A DNA stretch of 64,000 nucleotides from Streptococcus infantis ATCC 700779 (lineage in GTDB: Bacteria > Bacillota > Bacilli > Lactobacillales > Streptococcaceae). The stretch lies in the NCBI RefSeq assembly GCF_000187465.1, contig NZ_GL732439.1, positions 1,682,189 through 1,746,188 of the forward strand, in the 5' to 3' direction. Positions 29,035 through 37,006 of the stretch are shown here, piece by piece. The number at the start of each line of letters is the position of its first letter. Position 1 is the first letter of the stretch. The notes below the pieces were generated by a model. That model was not told the origin of the DNA. It made no database searches and was given only the letters and a program-made list of their open reading frames with translations. A program made the translations under genes and the position numbers.

Positions 29035-29265
29035 ATGATTGGAAGTATGTTTGTCGGTCTTTTGATCGGACTATTAGCAGGAGCTATCACCAATCGTGGA
29101 GAACGGATGGGATGCTTCGGGAAAATGTTCCTGGGTTGGATTGGTGCTTTCCTGGGTCAAATGCTTTTTGGAACTTGGGGGCCTATCTTAGCTGATACGG
29201 CTATTATCCCATCAGTTTTAGGAGCCATGATTTTATTAGCCATCTTTTGGAGAAAAGACAGCTAG
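29035..29265 (+). CDS. GlsB/YeaQ/YmgE family small membrane protein, second copy
   Basis: A 76-residue protein with three membrane helices and the same layout as the gene at 781 (GLLAGAITNRGERMGCFG, FGTWGPILADTAIIPSVLGA). Ribosome site aaggaga. It is cotranscribed with pepS rather than with Gls24 genes. The two copies are clearly paralogous but not recent duplicates. Confidence 0.87.
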   Translation: MIGSMFVGLLIGLLAGAITNRGERMGCFGKMFLGWIGAFLGQMLFGTWGPILADTAIIPSVLGAMILLAIFWRKDS

Positions 29266-29284
29266 TTTTAACTTGCTAGAACAG

Positions 29285-29318
29285 AAAAAGAGGTTGGAAA
29301 TCTTCCAACCTCTTTTTT
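29285..29318. terminator. Terminator of pepS-glsB
   Basis: Perfect arms aaaaagaggttggaa / ttccaacctctttttt with a 3-nt loop and T run. The stem nearly repeats the one at 53102-53138 (agaggttgg / ccaacctct). Confidence 0.87.
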
Positions 29319-29391
29319 ATGAGCTGTAAAAAGACTGATATGCGGCTAGCTTGGCTTTCAGTGACTGTTCCTTTTTATATTGCCTCAAGTA

Positions 29392-29400
29392 TGGTACAAT
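29392..29400 (+). promoter_or_regulatory. Extended -10 immediately before the LysR start codon
   Basis: TGG followed by TACAAT ends 6 bp before the ATG. Transcription from this site would begin at or next to the A of the start codon, giving a leaderless message. Confidence 0.55.
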
Positions 29401-29406
29401 AAAAAC

Positions 29407-30315
29407 ATGAGAATTCAACAATTACACTATATTATCAAAATCGTAGAGACTGGTTCGATGAATGAGGCTGCCAAGCAACTTTTCATTACACAACCGAGTC
29501 TATCAAATGCCGTTCGTGACCTAGAAAATGAGATGGGAATTGAGATTTTTATCCGAAATCCTAAGGGAATTACCCTCACACGTGATGGGATGGAGTTTCT
29601 ATCCTATGCCCGTCAGGTTGTCGAGCAAACGCAACTTCTAGAAGAACGCTATAAGAACCCAATCGCTCATCGCGAGCTTTTTAGTGTGTCTTCGCAGCAC
29701 TATGCTTTTGTGGTCAATGCTTTTGTTTCCTTGCTTAAGAAAAGCGATATGGAAAAGTACGAGCTTTTTTTGCGTGAAACCAGAACTTGGGAGATCATCG
29801 ACGACGTCAAGAACTTCCGAAGTGAAGTAGGAGTTCTCTTTTTAAATAGCTATAACCGGGACGTTCTTTCGAAGATGTTGGACGACAACCATCTCGTTGC
29901 CCACCATCTCTTTACAGCCCAACCCCATATATTTGTCAGCAAGACCAACCCTCTTGCTAAGAGAGACAAGGTGCAGTTGGCAGACCTAGAAGACTTCCCA
30001 TATTTGAGCTATGACCAAGGGACCCATAATTCCTTCTATTTCTCAGAAGAGATTTTGTCACAAGAACACCATAAGAAATCCATCGTTGTTAGTGACCGTG
30101 CGACCTTGTTCAATCTCTTGATTGGTTTGGACGGTTATACCATCGCGACTGGTATCCTTAATAGTAACCTCAATGGAGACAATATCGTTTCGATTCCACT
30201 TGATATTGATGATCCCATTGAACTGGTTTATATCCAGCATGAGAAAACTAGCTTGTCTAAGATGGGTGAACGCTTCATCGAGTACCTACTTGAAGAAGTT
30301 CGCTTTGATAAGTAA
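29407..30315 (+). CDS. LysR-family transcriptional regulator
   Basis: A regulator of 302 residues with the N-terminal LysR winged helix (MRIQQLHYIIKIVETGSMNE, then AAKQLFITQPSLSNAVRDLE) and a periplasmic-binding-like effector domain. Similar to the CpsY/MtaR-type LysR proteins of streptococci that control methionine or amino-acid uptake, but the target is not evident here. The ATG at 29407 is chosen because it begins the family's N-terminus; the longer frame from TTG 29380 spans the promoter. No ribosome site precedes it. Confidence 0.82.
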   Translation: MRIQQLHYIIKIVETGSMNEAAKQLFITQPSLSNAVRDLENEMGIEIFIRNPKGITLTRDGMEFLSYARQVVEQTQLLEERYKNPIAHRELFSVSSQHYAFVVNAFVSLLKKSDMEKYELFLRETRTWEIIDDVKNFRSEVGVLFLNSYNRDVLSKMLDDNHLVAHHLFTAQPHIFVSKTNPLAKRDKVQLADLEDFPYLSYDQGTHNSFYFSEEILSQEHHKKSIVVSDRATLFNLLIGLDGYTIATGILNSNLNGDNIVSIPLDIDDPIELVYIQHEKTSLSKMGERFIEYLLEEVRFDK

Positions 30316-30343
30316 TTTGAATAAATGAGAAGAGAAAAGAAGA

Positions 30344-31381
30344 ATGACGACATTAAATACAAATGATTTTGATTTTCACTTGCCAGAGGAGCTGATTGCT
30401 CAGACTCCTTTGGAAAAGCGCGATGCCTCTAAACTCTTGATGGTCAATCGCAAAACAGGTGAATTTCAAGACCGCCACTTTCACTCTATTATCGAAATGT
30501 TAGAGCCAGGTGATGCCCTGGTTATGAATGATACCCGTGTCTTGCCAGCTCGACTTCATGGTCAAAAAGAAGAAACAGGAGGCCATGTTGAACTCTTGCT
30601 TTTGAAAAATACAGCTGGAGACGAATGGGAAGTCTTGGCTAAACCAGCTAAACGTCTCAAGGTCGGCACCCGTGTTATCTTTGGTGATGGTCGACTTAGC
30701 GCAGTTGTGACTGAGGAATTAACTCATGGTGGCCGTATTGTCCGTTTTGAGTATGAGGGGATTTTCCTAGAAGTACTTGAAAGTCTTGGAGAAATGCCTT
30801 TGCCTCCTTATATTCACGAAAAATTGGATGACCGTGAACGTTACCAGACAGTCTATGCCAAGGAGAGTGGATCAGCAGCAGCCCCAACTGCAGGGCTACA
30901 TTTTACCAAAGAATTACTAGAAGAAATCCAGCAAAAAGGTGTTCATCTAGTCTACCTGACCTTGCACGTTGGACTTGGGACCTTTAGACCTGTTTCAGTA
31001 GATAATTTGGATGAGCACGAGATGCACTCAGAGTTTTATCAATTGTCTGAGGAAGCTGCAGCGACCTTGCGTCAGGTCAAAGAAAATGGTGGCCGTGTCA
31101 TTGCTGTGGGGACTACCTCTATCCGTACGCTAGAGACTATCGGAAGCAAGTTTGACGGCCAAATCCAGGCCGACTCTGGCTGGACTAATATCTTTATCAA
31201 GCCAGGCTATGACTGGAAGGTGGTGGATGCTTTTTCTACTAATTTCCATTTGCCGAAGTCTACCTTGGTCATGCTAGTTTCTGCCTTTGCAGGCCGTGAA
31301 TTGGTCCTCAAAGCCTACCAGCATGCTATCGATGAAAAATACCGTTTCTTTAGCTTTGGCGATGCCATGTTTATCTACTAA
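30344..31381 (+). CDS. queA: tRNA preQ1(34) S-adenosylmethionine ribosyltransferase-isomerase
   Basis: A protein of 345 residues that transfers and rearranges the ribosyl group of SAM onto preQ1 at the wobble base of tRNA (His, Asp, Asn, Tyr) to make epoxyqueuosine. Family hallmarks: [22 protein letters not shown] near the N-terminus, [23 protein letters not shown] and [11 protein letters not shown]. It follows the LysR gene by 28 bp. The preQ1-producing genes queC-F are at 56218-58533. Confidence 0.95.
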   Translation: MTTLNTNDFDFHLPEELIAQTPLEKRDASKLLMVNRKTGEFQDRHFHSIIEMLEPGDALVMNDTRVLPARLHGQKEETGGHVELLLLKNTAGDEWEVLAKPAKRLKVGTRVIFGDGRLSAVVTEELTHGGRIVRFEYEGIFLEVLESLGEMPLPPYIHEKLDDRERYQTVYAKESGSAAAPTAGLHFTKELLEEIQQKGVHLVYLTLHVGLGTFRPVSVDNLDEHEMHSEFYQLSEEAAATLRQVKENGGRVIAVGTTSIRTLETIGSKFDGQIQADSGWTNIFIKPGYDWKVVDAFSTNFHLPKSTLVMLVSAFAGRELVLKAYQHAIDEKYRFFSFGDAMFIY

Positions 31382-31407
31382 AAAACGAGCAAATCAAAAC
31401 TAGAAAT

Positions 31408-31442
31408 AAAAGGGCTAATTCCTACTTGGATTAGCCTTTTTT
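31408..31442 (+). terminator. Terminator of queA
   Basis: Imperfect arms aaaagggctaatt / ggattagcctttt with a 7-nt loop and T run. Confidence 0.78.
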
Positions 31443-31567
31443 CGACATATGATAGCTATTGAATTAAAAGCAAATAAATGATACACTGAAGACTATGATA
31501 CAGCCGTCAAATATATGCAAAATCTGACGAGCTACTTTTATCTGAGTCTATTTCAAAGGAGATTTTT

Positions 31568-32131
31568 ATGAAAAACAAAACATTGCGCTATACGAGCCTA
31601 TCAGTCCTGACCTTGTTGGCTGCCTTGACCTTGGTTGCCTGTGGTGGAAAGACTGACAAGAATACGTCATCTTCAAACCAAAAGGAGACAACAAGCAAGG
31701 TGACTACAGAGTCCGCAAGTAAAACTGAAGCAGGCCAAAAAGAGGAGCAGAAGTCAGAATCAAATAGTGCGACAGAAGCTACAACTACTCAAGCAGAACA
31801 AAAGGAAGATAAGAAAAAATCACAAGAGGCTTACGCTAAATTTGTAGGAACTTGGGAAAACTACGCGGGAACAACTGCAACAGTCACAGCAGATGGAATT
31901 GTAACGATCCAAAGTTCAAATGGAACCTTTAAATACGAGATGGGTCAAGTAGAGGAAAAAGACGGCTACTACTCAACAGGTATTCATCTTGTCGGTGGTG
32001 GACAAGGGGCACGACTGATCTTTACCCCAGCTGGAGTCCAAAACGAAGTGACAGGTACAGATGGCAGTCAAGATGTCTTGTCTATCGGTCAATCTGTAAG
32101 CGACAAAGATAACCAGTTTTACCGTAACTAA
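31568..32131 (+). CDS. Lipoprotein with DUF6287-type C-terminal domain
   Basis: A protein of 187 residues. A lipoprotein signal peptide ends in the lipobox LTLVAC (Cys 26), followed by a low-complexity Ser/Thr/Lys/Glu/Gln linker to about residue 90 and a compact domain starting YAKFVGTWENYAGTTATV, which fits DUF6287. Surface-anchored after Lgt/Lsp processing. Ribosome site aaaggag. Substrate or function unknown; many streptococcal proteins of this layout are surface adhesins or binding lipoproteins. Confidence 0.8.
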   Translation: MKNKTLRYTSLSVLTLLAALTLVACGGKTDKNTSSSNQKETTSKVTTESASKTEAGQKEEQKSESNSATEATTTQAEQKEDKKKSQEAYAKFVGTWENYAGTTATVTADGIVTIQSSNGTFKYEMGQVEEKDGYYSTGIHLVGGGQGARLIFTPAGVQNEVTGTDGSQDVLSIGQSVSDKDNQFYRN

Positions 32132-32280
32132 GCACATCAACATGAAGTAAGGGTGGAGAAATGTTCTTGCTTTTTTACAAGTTTTCGAAGCATAAAATTT
32201 TAAGCATTCAAATTTACACGACGTTTAAGTTGGCTAATTAGCAAGCTCGCGTTAAAGTGAAAGATAATAAGGACAATATC

Positions 32281-32308
32281 AAAAAAGCCCTACATCAGGG
32301 CTTTTTTT
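32281..32308. terminator. Bidirectional terminator
   Basis: Perfect arms aaaaaagccct / agggcttttttt between the convergent lipoprotein and membrane protein genes. Confidence 0.87.
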
Positions 32309-32313
32309 ACTTG

Positions 32314-32847
32314 CTAATATAAGAAATCAATGCCGTAGTTTTCTTTTAGATAGGTCGCCAACTCGGCTTTTTCTTCCTCTCTAAATCGACAGAGGCTAAG
32401 GGCGAGCCGCAATATCAGAACACTTGTATCGATGATGACGTTTGACTTAGAAATATCTTCTAGCTGGGTCACCTCTCTCAGGTCAAAATCTAAATAGCAA
32501 GCTTTGCTGTTGACATGGTCGGGGTCACTGACATCCACTTCAACATACGATGCTCGCAACAATTCTTCTTTTGGGATGAAGATTTCCTTGGAAAAGAAGA
32601 GCTCAGGATAGACATAAATGCCTTCAAAGGTGAATTCAAAGGAGAGCCTACGACTAGAAAGTCTTTTGATGCCTGCAATCGTTGAATAGATAGCAGCGAA
32701 AAAGAGGATGGTTGGAACCACAGTGAGAAGACTAAGCTGGGAAAAGTCGATCAATCCATGCGCGAGGAAAAAGAAAAATTGAAAGAATACACCCACCGCA
32801 AAGACTAGATAGCCGACACCGACAAATTTTGAATAATAGATTTTCAT
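32314..32847 (-). CDS. Hypothetical membrane protein with two N-terminal helices
   Basis: A protein of 177 residues. Two membrane helices (about 8-30 and 39-58) are followed by a cytoplasmic beta-rich domain resembling the PH-like folds of small bacterial membrane proteins (LSFEFTFEGIYVYPELFF, KACYLDFDLREV). The ATG at 32847 has a strong ribosome site (ggaggt); the 11-residue longer version lacks one. No specific family recognised. Confidence 0.6.
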   Translation of the reverse strand: MKIYYSKFVGVGYLVFAVGVFFQFFFFLAHGLIDFSQLSLLTVVPTILFFAAIYSTIAGIKRLSSRRLSFEFTFEGIYVYPELFFSKEIFIPKEELLRASYVEVDVSDPDHVNSKACYLDFDLREVTQLEDISKSNVIIDTSVLILRLALSLCRFREEEKAELATYLKENYGIDFLY

Positions 32848-33085
32848 AGAAACCTCCAAATATAGAATTGAACTCACCAACGCTTTTTCAGTAGAAGGAG
32901 TAAAAATCGTGCAGAGTTAAAATTCCAAGTATTCCCATCATATCCTATGGAGCGAAGTTCTGTCAACCTTTTAGCAAGATGTAGCTCTTAGCTATTCTAT
33001 GACCTAGTAAGTTGGTTTATGGTATACTAGGATAATAAAATTCCAAAATTTGAAGACTTATTTTCATAAATAGAAAGAAGTAAAT

Positions 33086-33289
33086 ATGTTTTTTCTTAGA
33101 CGTCGCGTCTTTATCGGCGAATGCAATGGTCAAGCGGTCTATTATGACCAAAGAACCAGAGAAGCTTTAGCCGCTCCAAAGAGTAAGTTGCTCAATACTG
33201 AAGGCGCTCGTGACACGAATTCCTTTATTCTTGAATTGGTAGTTCTCTTTCTCGTAAAACGGAAATTGAACTTTTTTCTAATTAAGTAG
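33086..33289 (+). CDS. Hypothetical 67-residue protein, probably the truncated front of a longer one
   Basis: Starts with a confident ribosome site (gaaagaag) and an extended -10 promoter (TGG TATACT near 33020). The first 45 residues look natural (RRRVFIGECNGQAVYYDQRT), and then a hydrophobic stretch (FILELVVLFLV) breaks off into a basic tail. The stop overlaps the end of the convergent SDR gene by 12 bp with no terminator between. The layout suggests a membrane protein whose 3' part was lost when the SDR operon arrived. Confidence 0.45.
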   Translation: MFFLRRRVFIGECNGQAVYYDQRTREALAAPKSKLLNTEGARDTNSFILELVVLFLVKRKLNFFLIK

Positions 33290-34156
33290 AGCATATTTCT
33301 GTTTAAACAACTCAATTTTATCATTGCAGTAATTGATTAAATCTTGTGCTTTTTCAAATGAGTAGCCTTTTTCAGATACAGACTTCACTTTCTTTTCGTC
33401 AAAATAGTAGCCAGTCAAGCCCCTGACTTCCTCTGATAAGGTGAGATAATAGCCTGTTTCGATTCCCTGATCTAGATCTTTTGAGAGAGACTTCATCAGT
33501 CGTCCGAAGAGAGATTTTTTCGTCTTTTCATCACTGGAATTATTCCCTAAGTTGGTTGAAATCAAGCCGGGATGATAGGCATTAATAGTGATATTTGAAC
33601 CTTTTAAAAAGAGATCTCTTGCTAGATATCGTGTCATCCAGATGGTATAGAGTTTGGAATTATTATAGGCCAATCCGGGATTGTAGTTGTTCTCAAATCC
33701 AAAATCCAAATCCTTGACCTTGGCAAAATGATGCATATAGGAAGAGGTATTAATGACACGACCGTCAGCCGCTTTTTCTAACAAGGGACTTAGCTCAGTT
33801 GTTAATACATAGGGAACCAGAACGGATAACATAAAAGTCAACTCGGTATTTTCAGCACTTGCTTTTCGTTCTTTTCCTGCATACAGTCCTGCGTTGTTAA
33901 ACAAGACATCGATCCTTTGAAAGTCTCGCTTGATTTCCTCCACAAATCGATAAACATCATCTAATTTTGAAAAATCTGCCAAGTAGCTAGAAACTCTACC
34001 TCTCAAGGAAACGGCCCGAACCTCTTGAAGCGCCAATTCCAGTTTTTGAGGATTACGCCCATGAAGAATGACCTGATGGCCTTCACTGGCCAGTTTCTTT
34101 GCCAAGTGCTTTCCAATGCCATCCGTAGCACCTGTTATTAGAATGGTTTTGACCAT
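33278..34156 (-). CDS. Short-chain dehydrogenase/reductase
   Basis: A protein of 292 residues with the NAD(P)-binding TGATDGIGK, the NNAG motif, and the catalytic pattern Y-N-N-S-K (LAYNNSKLYTIW) with the Ser in NTSSYMHHF. Resembles the retinol-dehydrogenase/WW-oxidoreductase-like SDR branch; the substrate is unknown. The ATG at 34156 is set by a ribosome site (ggagg); a longer frame runs into the hydrolase gene. Last gene of a three-gene operon downstream of an Rrf2 operator. Confidence 0.8.
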   Translation of the reverse strand: MVKTILITGATDGIGKHLAKKLASEGHQVILHGRNPQKLELALQEVRAVSLRGRVSSYLADFSKLDDVYRFVEEIKRDFQRIDVLFNNAGLYAGKERKASAENTELTFMLSVLVPYVLTTELSPLLEKAADGRVINTSSYMHHFAKVKDLDFGFENNYNPGLAYNNSKLYTIWMTRYLARDLFLKGSNITINAYHPGLISTNLGNNSSDEKTKKSLFGRLMKSLSKDLDQGIETGYYLTLSEEVRGLTGYYFDEKKVKSVSEKGYSFEKAQDLINYCNDKIELFKQKYALLN

Positions 34157-34157
34157 A

Positions 34158-34994
34158 TTAATCCTCCAAGAAAGAAATGAGTTCTTTTGAAAACTCCTCT
34201 GCATATTGGAAGATCGAACCGTGACCAGCATTTGGATAGATGATGAGCTTACTATCTTTTATTTTCTCATGCATATCATAAGAATTTTCTGTTGGAACCT
34301 GCATATCCTTGTCCCCATTGACGATTAAGGTTGGTTGGGTGATGAATCTTAGGTCGTCTTGAGAATCTTTCCCCCAACGTTTAATAGCTTTGAGTTGAGT
34401 CAAGAAACCAGGCACACTCATGTCTTTGTCCGCAAATTCCTTGGTTCGCATTCCCATTCGTCCGAGAACTTTCAAGGCTTCGATTTTTCCTTGTTCATCA
34501 TGGTTATAGAAGATATAGCGTTTAGGATCGATGCGCTCTAGTCCAGCTTTAAACATATAGTTAAATGTTTTCCCTGTGACCTTATCGACCTCTTTTCCAC
34601 CTCGAGGTCCTGTTCCTGCCAAGATGAGACGGTTGACCAAATCAGGCTTGATTCGAACCATTTCTTGGGCAATCATCCCTCCCATAGAAAGACCTAGGAG
34701 ATTGATTTTATCGTAACCAAGGGCTTTTACAAAGGCAATTGTCTGCTCAGCCATTCCAGGAATGGTTGGGGCCACTTTTCCTTGACTAGCACCGACACCA
34801 GGGAGGTCGACCACAATCACATGGTGTTTTTCAGCAATCAAGTCCAAGAGTTTTGGATCCCAGTTGTCGAGGGTTGCTGCCAAATGGACCAGCATCAGAA
34901 GAGGTAGTTTTGATTTGCCTTTACTAAGTTCGCGATAAGCGATTTTGTTCCCGTCGACTGTGATGTATTGATTTTTTGTAGTAAGATATGACAT
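34158..34994 (-). CDS. Alpha/beta hydrolase
   Basis: A protein of 278 residues. The nucleophile elbow is GLSMGG (Ser about 102), the acid lies in NGDKDMQVP and the catalytic His in NAGHGS. The oxyanion region HLAATLDNW follows strand 3. Typical of the haloperoxidase/3-oxoadipate enol-lactonase-like group; no signal peptide. The SDR gene starts 1 bp after its stop, and the oxidoreductase ends 13 bp before its start. Confidence 0.82.
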   Translation of the reverse strand: MSYLTTKNQYITVDGNKIAYRELSKGKSKLPLLMLVHLAATLDNWDPKLLDLIAEKHHVIVVDLPGVGASQGKVAPTIPGMAEQTIAFVKALGYDKINLLGLSMGGMIAQEMVRIKPDLVNRLILAGTGPRGGKEVDKVTGKTFNYMFKAGLERIDPKRYIFYNHDEQGKIEALKVLGRMGMRTKEFADKDMSVPGFLTQLKAIKRWGKDSQDDLRFITQPTLIVNGDKDMQVPTENSYDMHEKIKDSKLIIYPNAGHGSIFQYAEEFSKELISFLED

Positions 34995-35007
34995 TGTCTT
35001 TTCCTTT

Positions 35008-36012
35008 TTATTTCTTAAAGCTGAGGACTGTTTTTCCACGTGAGCGACCATTAGCGACCTTGTCTAAGGCGCTATTTACTTCTTCAAATGGATAGACTGT
35101 ATCGATAGATGGCTTGATTTCGAGTTTGCTAAAGAGGTCAGCTACCTCTTGTAATTGAGCACCATTGCTTTCTACAAAGATAAAATTGTAGTGAATGCCG
35201 TATTCATCAGCCATCTTATCAAATTTGCGACCGGCTAAGCCAAGAATCATCTGTTTCCATTTTGGCAGGTTCATGCGTTTGGCAAAGTCACCATTTGGCA
35301 TAGCACGGAGGGAAACAAGCTGACCACCTTTTTTTATGATAGACATTTGTTTTTCAGTCTCAGCACCCCCAAGGGTATCGAGGACATAATCAACCTGGCT
35401 AACAGTTTTTGTATAATCCTCTGTTTTGTAATCGATAAAGCGGTCCGCTCCTAGGTTCAATACACGCTCAGCGCTATCTCCAGCCCCATTGGTAATAACC
35501 TTCAAACCTTTGGCCTTAGCAATCGGAATGGCCATCCCACCGACACCGCCTGTACCACCAGAGATAAAGATCGTTTTGCCAGCTTGAGCACCCATGAGTT
35601 CTAAGGCTTGCATAATAGTCAAGGCAGTCAAAGGCACAGCAGCCGCTTCCTCGTCAGAAAGATAGTCTGGGACCTTGGCTAGAGCCTGACTATCGACAGC
35701 TAGGTATTCTGCAAAGGCACCAATATGATCAAGTGGTAAACGCCCAAAAACTCGGTCTCCGACTTTGAGATTTTTGACTTGGCTACCGGTCTCTTCAATG
35801 ATACCGACCACTTCATTACCTGCAGTTTGTGGGAGTTTGTAAGGGACGATCATCTTGACTTCTCCTCGGGAAATCATGTTATCCAGAGGATTAACACCAG
35901 CAGCGGTGACTTTGACCAAAACTTCTTTGTCTGTGATACTTGGTTTTGCGATTTCTGTGATGTTAAGAGTGATATTCTTTTTGTTATAAGTAGTATGTTG
36001 TGCAGCTTTCAT
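35008..36012 (-). CDS. NADP-dependent quinone oxidoreductase/alcohol dehydrogenase (MDR family)
   Basis: A zinc-free medium-chain dehydrogenase of 334 residues. The N-terminal GroES-like domain contains VTAAGVNPLDNMISRG and the nucleotide-binding motif GGTGGVGGMAI. Enzymes of this group reduce quinones or enals with NADPH, often under electrophile or redox stress. First gene of the operon; a 25-bp operator shared with the Rrf2 gene lies upstream, so it is probably derepressed by the signal Rrf2 senses. Confidence 0.85.
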   Translation of the reverse strand: MKAAQHTTYNKKNITLNITEIAKPSITDKEVLVKVTAAGVNPLDNMISRGEVKMIVPYKLPQTAGNEVVGIIEETGSQVKNLKVGDRVFGRLPLDHIGAFAEYLAVDSQALAKVPDYLSDEEAAAVPLTALTIMQALELMGAQAGKTIFISGGTGGVGGMAIPIAKAKGLKVITNGAGDSAERVLNLGADRFIDYKTEDYTKTVSQVDYVLDTLGGAETEKQMSIIKKGGQLVSLRAMPNGDFAKRMNLPKWKQMILGLAGRKFDKMADEYGIHYNFIFVESNGAQLQEVADLFSKLEIKPSIDTVYPFEEVNSALDKVANGRSRGKTVLSFKK

Positions 36013-36043
36013 TGTCTTCTCTTTTCTATTTTCTATTTTTTTA

Positions 36044-36068
36044 TTGTATCTGATATAGATACAAGTAT
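36044..36068 (-). promoter_or_regulatory. Rrf2 operator upstream of the oxidoreductase operon
   Basis: Palindrome ttgtatct-gatat-agatacaa, continued by aagtat. Aligned on the minus strand with the site at 36549-36573, 21 of 25 positions agree, including ATACTTGT and TATCAGATACAA. The match places both promoters under one regulator. Confidence 0.65.
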
Positions 36069-36097
36069 AGTCTTTTTAAAACTGATCTGCATGCAAA

Positions 36098-36529
36098 TCA
36101 GTTTCGTTTTTGTTTGGCTTCTTTATAAAGATTGTTAATGACATCTTCTAAGGTTTGCTGGGCTAGTTCCTTCTCAAGTTGAGCTTCAGCGCTAGCAAAT
36201 AGTGGTGAAACGGCAGCCTGGATATGTTTCCCTACTGGGCAATCAGGGTTGCTATTTTGGTGAACAGGAAATAAGCTGATATGGCTGACTTCTTGTGTCG
36301 CAAAATAAATTTCAAGTAAGGTCACTTCCTTTGGGGACTTACTGAGTTGATAGCCTGTTTTTCCTTGATGGGAAGTAATTAAGCCAGCGTTTTTCAATAA
36401 GGCAATCACCTTACGAATATAACTAGCATTGGTTCCGACGCTCTCAGCAAGAGCTTGTGAACTTAAGGTTTCCTTGCTCTCACTAATCATGGTTAGGATG
36501 TGCAAGGAAACTGAAAATTTCGTATCCAT
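36098..36529 (-). CDS. Rrf2-family transcriptional regulator
   Basis: A regulator of 143 residues with an Rrf2 winged helix (SSQALAESVGTNASYIRKVI). It has a single cysteine (NPDCPVG, about 97) instead of the three that hold an iron-sulphur cluster in IscR/NsrR, so it is more like the YwnA/HypR branch and may sense thiol-reactive compounds. The neighbouring target operon of oxidoreductases fits such a role. Confidence 0.8.
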   Translation of the reverse strand: MDTKFSVSLHILTMISESKETLSSQALAESVGTNASYIRKVIALLKNAGLITSHQGKTGYQLSKSPKEVTLLEIYFATQEVSHISLFPVHQNSNPDCPVGKHIQAAVSPLFASAEAQLEKELAQQTLEDVINNLYKEAKQKRN

Positions 36530-36548
36530 ATAAACTCCTTTAGATAAC

Positions 36549-36573
36549 TTGTATCTGATACAAGAACAAGTAT
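36549..36573 (-). promoter_or_regulatory. Rrf2 operator upstream of its own gene
   Basis: Contains the perfect palindrome cttgtatc-t-gatacaag (36548-36564) followed by aacaagtat. It covers the promoter of the Rrf2 gene, implying autoregulation. Confidence 0.65.
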
Positions 36574-36722
36574 ATCACAAATAAAAAGAAAAGCAAGACT
36601 TTTATTTTAAATTTTAAAAATTTTTTGAAGAGAGTCATCTAATCAGAGATGTCTGAAAAGGGTGTTCATAAAAAATGATGGGATAAATTTACCTTAGCAC
36701 AACAAAAAAAGCCCTATATTAT

Positions 36723-36753
36723 AAGGCTTTTTCCTGTTGTTTAGATGCCCCCT
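36723..36753. other. Left attachment site (attL)
   Basis: A 31-bp copy of the sequence that flanks the 3' end of tRNA-Lys at 47870-47901; the two differ by a single inserted base. It includes half of the tRNA terminator stem, the spacer and gatgccccct, the 3' end of the tRNA acceptor strand. A decayed A-rich left arm (aaaaaagccc) precedes it, as at the right end. Confidence 0.7.
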
Positions 36754-36755
36754 AC

Positions 36756-36892
36756 ATGAATTTGTAAGAACTTTTCATATTGAAAATAAACAAAAATGTT
36801 GAAATATAGCTGATTTTAGGGAAATACTTTTAGGTATTTTTAATGTCAGGTTTTAAAAATGGGGCAAAAGTGGGGCAAAAATAACGAATGAC
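36756..36892 (+). repeat. Element left-end repeat, copy 1
   Basis: About 137 bp that recur with few changes at 38126-38259. It ends with tggggcaaaagtggggcaaa, which resembles the tandem tggggcaaa motifs at the right end (47815-47836), probably integrase arm-binding sites. It sits directly inside attL. Confidence 0.8.
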
Positions 36893-37006
36893 TTATAATT
36901 GTCAATTGAAAATCTTCTAGCTATTTTATGCTATAATGAAGAAAAGTAAAAAATATAAGAGTGGATTGAATAAACCGAAAGCTATCCACTAAAGAAAGAG
37001 CAGAAA

